NCBI GenBank assembly: GCA_947491305.1 | Contig: CANLIL010000014.1 | Coordinates: forward strand, 1 to 50,716 | Direction: 5' to 3' | Length of the DNA stretch: 50,716 nt | From: Flavobacteriales bacterium | GTDB taxonomy: Bacteria > Bacteroidota > Bacteroidia > Flavobacteriales_D > Crocinitomicaceae | Shown: positions 6,097-13,366 of the stretch, piece after piece | Position numbering within the stretch: the stretch's first letter is position 1 | Layout of the letters: each line of letters begins with the position of its first letter | Made by a program: the position numbers and the translations under genes | The notes under the pieces: generated by a model | Told to the model about the DNA's origin: nothing | The model's input: the letters and a program-made list of their open reading frames with translations, nothing else | The model's database searches: none

Positions 6097-7104
6097 TTAA
6101 TCACAAACCCTACCCTTATGTTTCTCAGCATGAAAAGCGTCGTCTAATAATTTCATTTCTTCTAACAGACTTTTGGATGGCGGGATATTTTGAAGCGCAG
6201 CCAAATTTGGTTGTCCAGCGTCGACCCAAGCAGTGAACCAAATAGCACCAACAGCCAAAATAGCTTTGCGCATTCTTCGTTCCACCATTCCGTTCATTTT
6301 TTGATGATATGCTTGGGAAAAATCATATGAATAAGTAAAAACCGTTGCATTTCCTCTTTGTTCAAAGGTGTATTTTTTATCTGATGGAAATGTTGCTGTT
6401 ACTTCTTTTTCAATGCGTAAAACAGAATCCAATGCTTGGTGAGATCCTTCAACTGCTTGCCATGCAAAATCTGTAATATTTTGAATATAAGTGCTTTTAC
6501 CCACAAAATAATCGTAATTATCCGCATTAATTTCTACCAAGCGACTTTCCCATAATCCATGAATCCCGCGTTGGTTGGTCAACTGACCATTGTAATTTTC
6601 GGTTGTATGTAATGGCACATGTGCATCGCCAATGTAATGACCTAAATCGGCAGAATATTTCAATATTAAATCTACATTCTTTGCTTCAAAAGCTTTTTGT
6701 AATTTTAATTTCATGACCGAAATATGCCACGGAACAATGCCATATGCTTGCAACGTATCTTCCGAAAATTTCTTGACGGCTTCGAACCAATTACGGGGTA
6801 TAATTTCAAACGGATTTTCACCTGGTTTGTAATAATGATCCAAATCAATGTAATGTCGTTGCGCTTCACCTTCAACCGCATAGCGTCTTTTATCAGGATC
6901 AACAGCGTGTTCTGTCAAAAACTCAATATGTTCTTTGTAGAACCCAAACATTTCAGGAGGCAAGGTAAAAACCGCCACCCGATTGATGCGTTGATGTCCA
7001 TAAAATCCCCATTTTGCTGAATGATCAGTAATAGTGGTTTCGAAAGCAAGTAAGAGTGGTAACGTACTAATTGCAATCAGTTTATAAATTGACCAATTTG
7101 CCAT
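6097..7104 (-). CDS. exported zinc-dependent nuclease / phospholipase C-like protein
   Basis: 335 residues with an N-terminal signal peptide (residues 1-22, IYKLIAISTLPLLLAFET). The mature N-terminus carries KWGFYGHQRIN. Later come HYIDLDHY, LGHYIGDAHVPLH and HGLWESRL. These are the Trp/His/Asp zinc-ligand motifs, in order, of the superfamily that unites S1/P1 nucleases and zinc-dependent phospholipases C. The WG.xGH start and GD.H.PLH motif favour an S1/P1-like fold, but substrate (nucleic acid or phospholipid) cannot be decided from sequence. Probably periplasmic or cell-surface. It is the last gene of a four-gene operon; its start overlaps the comB 3' end by 23 nt. Confidence 0.8.
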   Translation of the reverse strand: MANWSIYKLIAISTLPLLLAFETTITDHSAKWGFYGHQRINRVAVFTLPPEMFGFYKEHIEFLTEHAVDPDKRRYAVEGEAQRHYIDLDHYYKPGENPFEIIPRNWFEAVKKFSEDTLQAYGIVPWHISVMKLKLQKAFEAKNVDLILKYSADLGHYIGDAHVPLHTTENYNGQLTNQRGIHGLWESRLVEINADNYDYFVGKSTYIQNITDFAWQAVEGSHQALDSVLRIEKEVTATFPSDKKYTFEQRGNATVFTYSYDFSQAYHQKMNGMVERRMRKAILAVGAIWFTAWVDAGQPNLAALQNIPPSKSLLEEMKLLDDAFHAEKHKGRVCD

Positions 7105-7804
7105 TTTTTAAGATCGGTATAACATTTGTTTGATTGGGTGTTAGACAATATTTAATGTCTTCGTTTAAATTTAAATTTTTCAACCTACGTCGGTGCGAAC
7201 TCGATTTTAAGAAACCAAAATAATTATCTTTCGCTGATTGATACAAATACTTTGCAGCAATGGATGAATCTTCTACAGACGTAAAATTTCCTGTTGAAAT
7301 CAAATAATCTGCAATTGCTCCCGCACAAATTGTATCCTCTAAATTAAATTTATCTTGCCAACCGGAACACAAGCATAAGATATTTTTATCTTGCTTTTCT
7401 AACCATTTTGAAAGAAAATCTAAATTTAAAAACGAACCAACAACAACGATTTCGGCATCTTTTGCAACGTCTAATGATTTCGTTCCATTGGTTGTTGTTA
7501 ACACCACATCTTTTCCTTTAAATTCAGGATTCATATAGGAAAATGGTGAATTACCAAAATCAAATCCTTCTACAATTTGACCTTTTCGTTCGGCACCAGC
7601 CAAATACCCTTTTTTCTTGTATTCCAATGCTTCTTCAACGGTTGGGACAGGAATAATAGATGCAATCCCATTATCAAAAGCAGCACAAATAGCTGATGTC
7701 GCTCTTAGAACGTCGATCACAACAACAATCTCATAATTACCCTTGAAATATTCGTATTCTCCTGGAGTGTAACAAACTTCAACTAATTTTCGAGTTTCAT
7801 TCAT
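7082..7804 (-). CDS. comB: 2-phosphosulfolactate phosphatase family protein
   Basis: 240 residues, the normal length for ComB. Motifs include VVVIDVLRATSAI (about 27-39), DFGNSPFSY, LTTTNGTKS and the CSGW...EDTICAGAI region. The founding enzyme removes phosphate from 2-phosphosulfolactate in coenzyme M biosynthesis. In Bacteroidota no coenzyme M pathway is expected and no sulfonate genes are adjacent here, so the true substrate may differ (possibly sulfonolipid-related; inference). It lies 4 nt after the DUF3817 gene and overlaps the downstream nuclease gene, which implies translational coupling. Confidence 0.92.
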   Translation of the reverse strand: MNETRKLVEVCYTPGEYEYFKGNYEIVVVIDVLRATSAICAAFDNGIASIIPVPTVEEALEYKKKGYLAGAERKGQIVEGFDFGNSPFSYMNPEFKGKDVVLTTTNGTKSLDVAKDAEIVVVGSFLNLDFLSKWLEKQDKNILCLCSGWQDKFNLEDTICAGAIADYLISTGNFTSVEDSSIAAKYLYQSAKDNYFGFLKSSSHRRRLKNLNLNEDIKYCLTPNQTNVIPILKNGKLVNL

Positions 7805-7808
7805 GGTA

Positions 7809-8105
7809 TTAATTCTTATTTCTTAAGAGTTTCTTTTCTGACCAAAAAGTTCCAAAAGGTATGAAAGAAACGAGCATTAATAATGCCATTTTTGAAAACG
7901 TCCATTTGTATTGGAAGGTACAAATCAAGACCAAGCCAACATAGATTACAAACAAAATACCGTGTGTCATTCCAATTGGGTAGAGCAATTTACGGTATAA
8001 TTCTAGATTGAATGGCTTAACCAACAACATGTTTGAAAATAAAACAATATAAGATACGCCTTCTAAAACAGAAAATAAGCGTAATTGAGCGATAACATTT
8101 TTCAT
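7809..8105 (-). CDS. DUF3817 small integral membrane protein
   Basis: 98 residues with three hydrophobic spans (about 14-33, 43-62, 70-88). The RLFSVLEGVSYIVLF start and the IGMTHGILFVIYV segment with a central His are hallmarks of DUF3817 (YdzA-like) proteins. Function unknown. Its ATG overlaps the stop of the preceding lipoprotein gene by 4 nt (ATGA), and comB follows after 4 nt, so the three are co-translated. Confidence 0.88.
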   Translation of the reverse strand: MKNVIAQLRLFSVLEGVSYIVLFSNMLLVKPFNLELYRKLLYPIGMTHGILFVIYVGLVLICTFQYKWTFSKMALLMLVSFIPFGTFWSEKKLLRNKN

Positions 8106-8623
8106 TTCTTTTTTTCTACGGGTAAACCTTTTGAATCAAGGCGTTGCTGTTCTTTTAGTTTGATTGTTTTGGCAGAATACGTGTACATTAATTGTTCTTG
8201 CCAACCAGATAAATTCAAATTTATTTGACTTCCATCTACTTGTTTGTATGCAAATGCAGTGATATCTATTTTTAATACCTCTGTAACTAATTCTTTGCAC
8301 AAATCTTCTTTTCCATAATGAACCAATTGTATTGAACGAATTGGAGGTAACGATTTTGAAATCATGTTCGAACCAGTACAAATAAAATCATGCGCTTGAC
8401 AAGATCCAAAATAGGTCACCTCAAGTTCTAGAATATTTCCATTGATAACCGCATTTTTTATGGTAAAATCTTTAGATTGAATTTTTGTTTCACCAAGTAT
8501 CGCTACCAAGTTTCGTGTATTCACTTTCTTTTCGTTTATGGTTACATTTTCTGTTGGTTCGTTTTTACTAACCGAACAACTTGCTGTTAGTAACAGCGCT
8601 GAAATAAATACTAATTTTCTCAT
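8102..8623 (-). CDS. predicted lipoprotein, unknown function
   Basis: 173 residues beginning with a lipoprotein signal peptide (MRKLVFISALLLTASC, lipobox LTASC, modified Cys at 16). The mature part is beta-rich with cysteines in YFGSCQAHDFICTG (about 91-104) and EDLCKEL, which could form disulfides or bind metal, and ends in basic residues. I do not recognise a family. It is the first gene of the operon with DUF3817, comB and the zinc hydrolase; a -7 box lies about 90 bp upstream. Confidence 0.8.
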   Translation of the reverse strand: MRKLVFISALLLTASCSVSKNEPTENVTINEKKVNTRNLVAILGETKIQSKDFTIKNAVINGNILELEVTYFGSCQAHDFICTGSNMISKSLPPIRSIQLVHYGKEDLCKELVTEVLKIDITAFAYKQVDGSQINLNLSGWQEQLMYTYSAKTIKLKEQQRLDSKGLPVEKKK

Positions 8624-8713
8624 TTTATAAGTCTAACATTATGAAGGTTTCATTTTATAATTGAAGTAGCTTTTTAAACTATAACTACATTTCAAACCTG
8701 TATTAAGTTCAAA

Positions 8714-8721
8714 CAAATATA
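8714..8721 (-). promoter_or_regulatory. -7 box for the lipoprotein-comB operon
   Basis: Read on the minus strand this is TATATTTG, an exact TAnnTTTG match, 91 nt before the first ATG. No clear TTG was found at the -33 spacing. Confidence 0.5.
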
Positions 8722-8739
8722 CGATTTTATTCGCTAAAA

Positions 8740-8770
8740 TTTGATACTGCTATTAGTTTACGTAAATTTG
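8740..8770 (+). promoter_or_regulatory. rimO promoter
   Basis: TTTG at 8740-8743 and TAAATTTG at 8763-8770 are separated by 19 bp, the standard Bacteroidota spacing. The start codon is 62 nt further on. Confidence 0.7.
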
Positions 8771-8832
8771 CACCTTCTTGATTCATTCTATTTTAAGACG
8801 ATATCAAGGGTAAACAGGTAGCAAAAATAGAT

Positions 8833-10146
8833 ATGAAAACAAAAACACTGAAAAAAAATAAGGTAAATGTTGTAACCCTTGGTTGCTCAAAAAACATCTA
8901 CGATTCAGAAGTGTTAATGGCGCAGTTAAAAGCAAATAATTTTGACGTGGAGCATGAATCCATGGACGACGATGCGGAAATTGTGATCATCAACACATGT
9001 GGTTTCATAGACAATGCTAAACAAGAATCAATTGATACAATTATTCGCTACGCTGAAGCAAAAGCTGATGGAATGGTTGATAAAGTATACGTTACAGGCT
9101 GTTTATCTGAACGTTACAAAGACGACTTAGAAAAAGAAATTCCTGAAGTTGATGCATTTTTTGGTACGCGCGATTTACCGCGTTTATTAAAAACATTAAA
9201 AGCAGATTATAAACATGAGTTGGTTGGAGAACGTTTATTGACAACACCAAATCATTACGCCTATTTTAAAATTGCAGAAGGCTGCGATCGTCCTTGTTCA
9301 TTTTGTGCGATTCCAATCATGCGTGGTAAAAATATATCAACACCTATTGAAGATTTAGTTACACAAGCAATAGGTTTAGCTGCTAAAGGTGTACGTGAAT
9401 TAATGTTAATCGCACAAGATTTAACATATTATGGATTAGATCTTTACAAGAAAAGAGCGCTTTCTGATTTAATCAATCGCTTGGCTGATATTGAAGGAAT
9501 TGAATGGATTCGTTTGCATTATGCATTTCCTTCAGGTTTCCCAATGGATGTGTTGGACGTAATGCGCGAACGTTCGAATGTCTGCAATTATTTGGACATG
9601 CCATTGCAACATGGTTCAACAAAGATTTTACAAGCCATGCGTCGTGGAATTACCCGTGAAAAAACGGAAGAATTAATTGCAACGATTCGTGAAAAAGTTC
9701 CTGGAATTGCTTTGCGTACAACATTAATTGCAGGATATCCTGGAGAAACAGAAGCAGATTTTCAAGAAATGTATGATTGGGTTGAACGCAGTCGTTTTGA
9801 TCGTTTAGGAATATTCACCTATTCACACGAAGAAAATACGCATGCTTATTCATTTGAAGATACCGTTTCAGCTAAAGTAAAAAAAGAACGTGCTGACCTA
9901 ATCATGGAATTGCAATCTGGAATTAGTTACGATTTGAACCAATTAAAAGTTGGAAAAGATTTTAAAGTGTTGTTTGATCGTGCCGAAGGTGATTATTTCA
10001 TCGGTAGAACTGAATTTGATTCTCCTGAAGTAGATAATGAAGTGTTAGTTAAAAAAGCAGATGGATTCTTAAGAATTGGTGACTTTTCTATGGTCAACAT
10101 CACTTCTGCTGATCATTATGATTTGTTTGGGAAGATAGTTAGTTAG
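8833..10146 (+). CDS. rimO: ribosomal protein S12 methylthiotransferase
   Basis: 437 residues, normal for RimO. This radical-SAM enzyme methylthiolates an aspartate of ribosomal protein S12. The N-terminal MTTase domain carries its cluster cysteines in TLGCSKN (residue 18), NTCGF and TGCLSE. The radical-SAM motif CDRPCSFC (CxxxCxxC) lies near 155-162, followed by the S-adenosylmethionine-binding region (LIAQDLTYYG). A C-terminal TRAM domain starts near 370 (VLFDRAEGDYFIGRTEFDSPEVD). The LGCSKN and DSPEVDNEV signatures favour RimO over MiaB. It has its own promoter and diverges from the comB operon. Its stop codon is part of a TTAG repeat. Confidence 0.97.
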   Translation: MKTKTLKKNKVNVVTLGCSKNIYDSEVLMAQLKANNFDVEHESMDDDAEIVIINTCGFIDNAKQESIDTIIRYAEAKADGMVDKVYVTGCLSERYKDDLEKEIPEVDAFFGTRDLPRLLKTLKADYKHELVGERLLTTPNHYAYFKIAEGCDRPCSFCAIPIMRGKNISTPIEDLVTQAIGLAAKGVRELMLIAQDLTYYGLDLYKKRALSDLINRLADIEGIEWIRLHYAFPSGFPMDVLDVMRERSNVCNYLDMPLQHGSTKILQAMRRGITREKTEELIATIREKVPGIALRTTLIAGYPGETEADFQEMYDWVERSRFDRLGIFTYSHEENTHAYSFEDTVSAKVKKERADLIMELQSGISYDLNQLKVGKDFKVLFDRAEGDYFIGRTEFDSPEVDNEVLVKKADGFLRIGDFSMVNITSADHYDLFGKIVS

Positions 10147-10186
10147 TTAGTTAGTTAGTTATTTAGTTATTTAGTTGGTTAGTTAG
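10138..10186 (+). repeat. (TTAG)n short tandem repeat at the rimO stop
   Basis: Seven-plus TTAG units (some TTAT) begin inside the last codons of rimO and contain its stop. A change of copy number would alter only the last one or two residues. The rest up to 10290 holds words like CTTAATTCCTTAATTC and no gene. Confidence 0.75.
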
Positions 10187-10280
10187 GCACAAGGCATTAG
10201 TTTTTGATTGCAACAGAACAACGATCTAGTCTTAATTCCTTAATTCTTAAATTCTTTCATTTCTTAATTCTTTAAATCCT

Positions 10281-10310
10281 TTTGTCTATTAAAAGAAATT
10301 AGTATCTTTA
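10281..10310 (+). promoter_or_regulatory. promoter of the membrane protein gene
   Basis: TTTG at 10281-10284 and TATCTTTA at 10303-10310 are separated by 18 bp. The start codon is only 6 nt after the -7 box, so the transcript may be leaderless. Confidence 0.45.
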
Positions 10311-10315
10311 TTTTT

Positions 10316-10873
10316 ATGAAAAATACGGTTACTTTTATTTTAACTGCAACTTGGATATTATTTTCAAGAGCATATGATGCTTATTGCACACACAATTTAA
10401 CACCTGATTTATCGAAAGAAAGTAATCCCTTGGTTTCTGTTTTAGGAATGAATTGGACGCCTTTGCTAGTAACAATTGGAATTCTAACCTTGTATTCAAT
10501 CTTTTGCTATTTCTTAGTTGTTTTCAAACCAATTTCACTTATTCCTTCCAAAAAAGGCTATTCGTTCAGTCATTTTGTGGCATACTTATACCTCGGTAAA
10601 AAAGAAAGTTGGCCTGCAATTTTTTATAAATTCCCGAAAGATATTCAGCGATTTAATCATTACTTTGGATTAATGATGTCGAAATTTTTAGTCTATGCTG
10701 GAATTGTTTCAACCGTGATGTGGCTGTTAATAAACAAAACAGAATGGTATAAAAAAGTTCACAGTGCCGCAGTTATTTATTCTATCCTAATAATTGGATG
10801 TATCATAATTACTTATTTCTGGAATAAAAAATTGTACAAAGCGTATTTAATTAATTCCAATAACGAACTTTAA
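10316..10873 (+). CDS. integral membrane protein, unknown function
   Basis: 185 residues with about four transmembrane spans (1-18, 47-72, 120-140, 150-168). The N-terminal part reads SRAYDAYCTHNLTPDLSKESNP: aspartate, cysteine/threonine and a glutamate-asparagine-proline close to the first helix, an arrangement seen in small DUF5658-like proteins (weak resemblance). I cannot assign a function. It is a single gene flanked on both sides by AT-rich direct repeat tracts (10190-10290 and 10880-11005), so it may have moved as a unit. The possible start at the -7 box suggests leaderless mRNA. Confidence 0.75.
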   Translation: MKNTVTFILTATWILFSRAYDAYCTHNLTPDLSKESNPLVSVLGMNWTPLLVTIGILTLYSIFCYFLVVFKPISLIPSKKGYSFSHFVAYLYLGKKESWPAIFYKFPKDIQRFNHYFGLMMSKFLVYAGIVSTVMWLLINKTEWYKKVHSAAVIYSILIIGCIIITYFWNKKLYKAYLINSNNEL

Positions 10874-10879
10874 TTTTAA

Positions 10880-11005
10880 TTCCTTCATTTTTCATTCCTT
10901 CATTATTGAACTCTTGAAGTCCTAAAGTCCTTAATTCTTGTAGTCCTAAAATCCTTAATTCTTGTAGTCTTGAAGTCCTAAAGTCTTGTAGTCTTGAAGT
11001 CCTAA
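10880..11005. repeat. degenerate short repeat tract
   Basis: Words GAAGTCCTAAAGTC, CTTAATTCTTGTAGTC and TCCTAAAATCC alternate five or more times. A related CTTAATTC tract lies on the other side of the membrane protein gene. No coding potential seen. Confidence 0.7.
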
Positions 11006-11011
11006 ATTCCC

Positions 11012-11911
11012 TCAACTATTTCTCGGATGAAAACGAATAATCGCATCGCGAATGAATCGCTGATCTAAATGCGTATAAATTTCTGTGGTTGTAATGCTTT
11101 CGTGACCCAACATGTCTTGAATGGCTCTTAAATTTGCTCCACCTTCGATTAAATGTGTCGCAAAAGAATGGCGAAAAGTATGCGGTGAAATTGTTTTCTT
11201 CAAACCAATAGCAGCAGCTAACTGACGAATTATAGTAAAAATCATTACACGGGTTAATTTAGCTCCTCTTCGGTTTAAAAAAACAATGTTTTCATTTCCT
11301 GGTTGAACCGTTTGATGATCGCGCACATCCGCTTTGTAGCGATTGATTTCTTTCTCTACAGATTTACTTACCGGCACCAAACGTTCTTTGTTACCTTTTC
11401 CAATCACACGAATAAATCCTTCTTCGAAGTACAAATCTGAAAAACGCAAACTCACCAATTCACTTACACGCAAGCCACAACTGTACAATGTTTCTAAAAT
11501 TGCGACATTGCGTTGACTTTCTGCTTTACTATGATCAATGGCCTGAATTAACGCATCAATTTCTTCAATGGTTAAAACTTCAGGAAGCTTGCGGCCAACT
11601 TTTGGCAATTCCAATAATTCACTTGGATCGTCAGAAATTTCATCCTCCACCAATAAAAAAACAAAAAATTGTTTGATGCCACTAATGATTCTCGCTTGCG
11701 ATCTCGCATGTAATCCAAGGTCAAAAAGTACGGCGATAAATTCTTGTAAATGCCCGTATTCTATGGCTTTCACATCTAAATTTCGAGCTTCAGAAAATAC
11801 TTGTAATTTACGCACGTCATTCTGATACGCAAAGATAGAATTCTCTGCTAATCCTTTTTCGATTTTCAAGAACGAAACAAAATCCTTAATATAGCGTTCC
11901 CAATGTAACAT
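11012..11911 (-). CDS. xerD: tyrosine recombinase XerD
   Basis: 299 residues from the ATG at 11911, the usual length. XerC/XerD resolve chromosome dimers at dif during division. N-terminal SAM-like core-binding domain (WERYIKDFVSFLKIEKGL...), then the catalytic domain with R of CGLRVSELVSLRF, K of GKGNKERLVPVS, HTFRHSFATHL, the GH of LGHESITTTEIYTH and the nucleophile Tyr in EIYTHLD. A longer frame reaching 11986 exists, but its extra N-terminus is antisense to aroQ and lacks family similarity, so I use the ATG giving MLHWERYI. The start overlaps the divergent aroQ start region. Not linked to a mobile element here, so the housekeeping role is likely. Confidence 0.95.
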   Translation of the reverse strand: MLHWERYIKDFVSFLKIEKGLAENSIFAYQNDVRKLQVFSEARNLDVKAIEYGHLQEFIAVLFDLGLHARSQARIISGIKQFFVFLLVEDEISDDPSELLELPKVGRKLPEVLTIEEIDALIQAIDHSKAESQRNVAILETLYSCGLRVSELVSLRFSDLYFEEGFIRVIGKGNKERLVPVSKSVEKEINRYKADVRDHQTVQPGNENIVFLNRRGAKLTRVMIFTIIRQLAAAIGLKKTISPHTFRHSFATHLIEGGANLRAIQDMLGHESITTTEIYTHLDQRFIRDAIIRFHPRNS

Positions 11912-11915
11912 GCGT

Positions 11916-12332
11916 ATGAAAATTTTAATAATTAATGGCCCGAATTTAAACTTACTAGGTTCGCGCGCACCACAAATATACGGCACAGAAAGCTTTGAAA
12001 CTTTTTTTGAGGCCTTGAAATTAAATTCTACAGCAGAATTAAGTTATTTTCAATCGAATGTTGAAGGCGAAATCATCAATGAATTGCAACAAGCTAACGT
12101 CGATGGAATTATTTTAAATGCTGGAGGATACACGCATACGAGCGTTTCCATTCGTGATTGTGTTGAAGCAATACAAACACCTGTAATTGAAGTACATATT
12201 TCCAATATCACAGCACGCGAAGAATATCGTCACACTTCATTAATTTCTCCTGTTGCAATTGGTTGTATTTTTGGATTTGGCCTAGAAAGTTACCGTTTAG
12301 CCTTGCATCATTTTGAATCAAACAAACGTTGA
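11916..12332 (+). CDS. aroQ: type II 3-dehydroquinate dehydratase
   Basis: 138 residues from the ATG at 11916, close to the usual 140-150. It catalyses the third step of the shikimate pathway. Signatures include INGPNLNLLG at the N-terminus, the catalytic tyrosine in QIYGTE, QSNVEGEI, NAGGYTHTSVSIRD, and EVHISN with the catalytic histidine near 100, then a late arginine (REEYRH). An ATG two codons upstream (11910) is also possible. The start lies 4 nt from the divergent xerD start, so its promoter must lie inside xerD. The 3' end overlaps the convergent glycosyltransferase gene by 25 nt. Confidence 0.95.
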   Translation: MKILIINGPNLNLLGSRAPQIYGTESFETFFEALKLNSTAELSYFQSNVEGEIINELQQANVDGIILNAGGYTHTSVSIRDCVEAIQTPVIEVHISNITAREEYRHTSLISPVAIGCIFGFGLESYRLALHHFESNKR

Positions 12333-13357
12333 TTTAAAGCTTTAAATTTAGTAACACCTTTAAAATAACGCGCCCAAATAATACTTCCTTGGTACAATCC
12401 AGAAGTGTTGGTTTTACCTTTATTTTGTTGAATTTCTTTGCGTTGTTTTAGTAAAATCGGCAGGCGTTTGTACAAAGCCATGTGCGCATTGAATACACTG
12501 GCTAAATGTTTCCATTCCCTTAATGCAATGAAGCGAACAGCTGCAAGTCCATCTAACAACATTCTGTAAATCAACTTCGGAAATAAAGCTCCTTCGTGGT
12601 TTTTCACCAACATAAACAAACTGTTTCTAAAGTTTAGATACGATTTTTTTGGCGATAAATATGGAAGTGTTCCTCCACCAACATGATAAATATAACTTTT
12701 AGGTTCTACCATAAATTTGTAGCCCAATTTTTTTATTCGCCAACACAAATCGATTTCTTCCATGTGGGCAAAAAATGCTTCATCAAAGCCATTGACTTTA
12801 TGAAAAAGTTCGGCACGAATTAATAAGGCCGCTCCTGTTGCCCAGAAAACTTCTGCTTTACCTTCGTATTGTCCTTCGTCTTTTTCAAATTTATTAAAAA
12901 TGCGTCCACGACAAAAAGGAAAATAATTATGGTCTAAATAACCTCCTGAAGCGCCGGCATGCTCAAAATAATTTTTATTTTGATACGAAAGAATTTTTGG
13001 TTGACAACCTGCAACTGTTGGGTCTTTCATTACTTCCAATAAGGGGTTCAACCAGTTTTCAGTCACTTCGATATCGCTATTCAATAACAAATACAAATCA
13101 GTTTTCACCTGTTTTAAGGCATCGTTGTATCCTTTTGCAAAACCACCGTTGGAATCATTTTTAATCAGTTCAATTGTTGGGTAATGCGCTTGTACAAATG
13201 CAACAGAATCATCCGTGGAAGCATTATCTGCAACAATTATTTGAGAACCATTTGCATATGCAACAACACTTGGAAGAAATTTCTCAAGAAATTCTTTTCC
13301 GTTCCAATTTAAAATAACAATCGCTAATGAATCCAATGCAGTAATTTTAGTGCGCAA
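12308..13357 (-). CDS. family 2 glycosyltransferase
   Basis: 349 residues. GT-A fold: IVILNWNGKEFLEKFL at the N-terminus, VADNASTDDS, NGGFAKGYN and the metal-site variant LLLNSDIEV (NSD in place of DxD), then WATGAALLIR, EEIDLCWR and the catalytic region, as in the rhamnosyltransferase-like GT2 branch. It likely adds a sugar to a surface polysaccharide; donor and acceptor unknown. There is no ATG near the start: TTG at 13357 or TTG at 13336 (giving MDSLAIVILNWNG, a family-like N-terminus) must serve. The preceding GWxTD gene ends 9 nt before 13357 in the same reading frame. Confidence 0.9.
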   Translation of the reverse strand: MRTKITALDSLAIVILNWNGKEFLEKFLPSVVAYANGSQIIVADNASTDDSVAFVQAHYPTIELIKNDSNGGFAKGYNDALKQVKTDLYLLLNSDIEVTENWLNPLLEVMKDPTVAGCQPKILSYQNKNYFEHAGASGGYLDHNYFPFCRGRIFNKFEKDEGQYEGKAEVFWATGAALLIRAELFHKVNGFDEAFFAHMEEIDLCWRIKKLGYKFMVEPKSYIYHVGGGTLPYLSPKKSYLNFRNSLFMLVKNHEGALFPKLIYRMLLDGLAAVRFIALREWKHLASVFNAHMALYKRLPILLKQRKEIQQNKGKTNTSGLYQGSIIWARYFKGVTKFKALNQRLFDSK

Positions 13358-13366
13358 TATTAGTAA

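Noticed and set aside
7082-7804. ComB as evidence of coenzyme M biosynthesis
   Set aside because: No other pathway genes are nearby and the family occurs widely in bacteria without coenzyme M.
11912-11986. 25-residue longer N-terminus for XerD
   Set aside because: It would be antisense to the conserved aroQ start and adds residues not found in the family; the ATG at 11911 fits known XerD N-termini.
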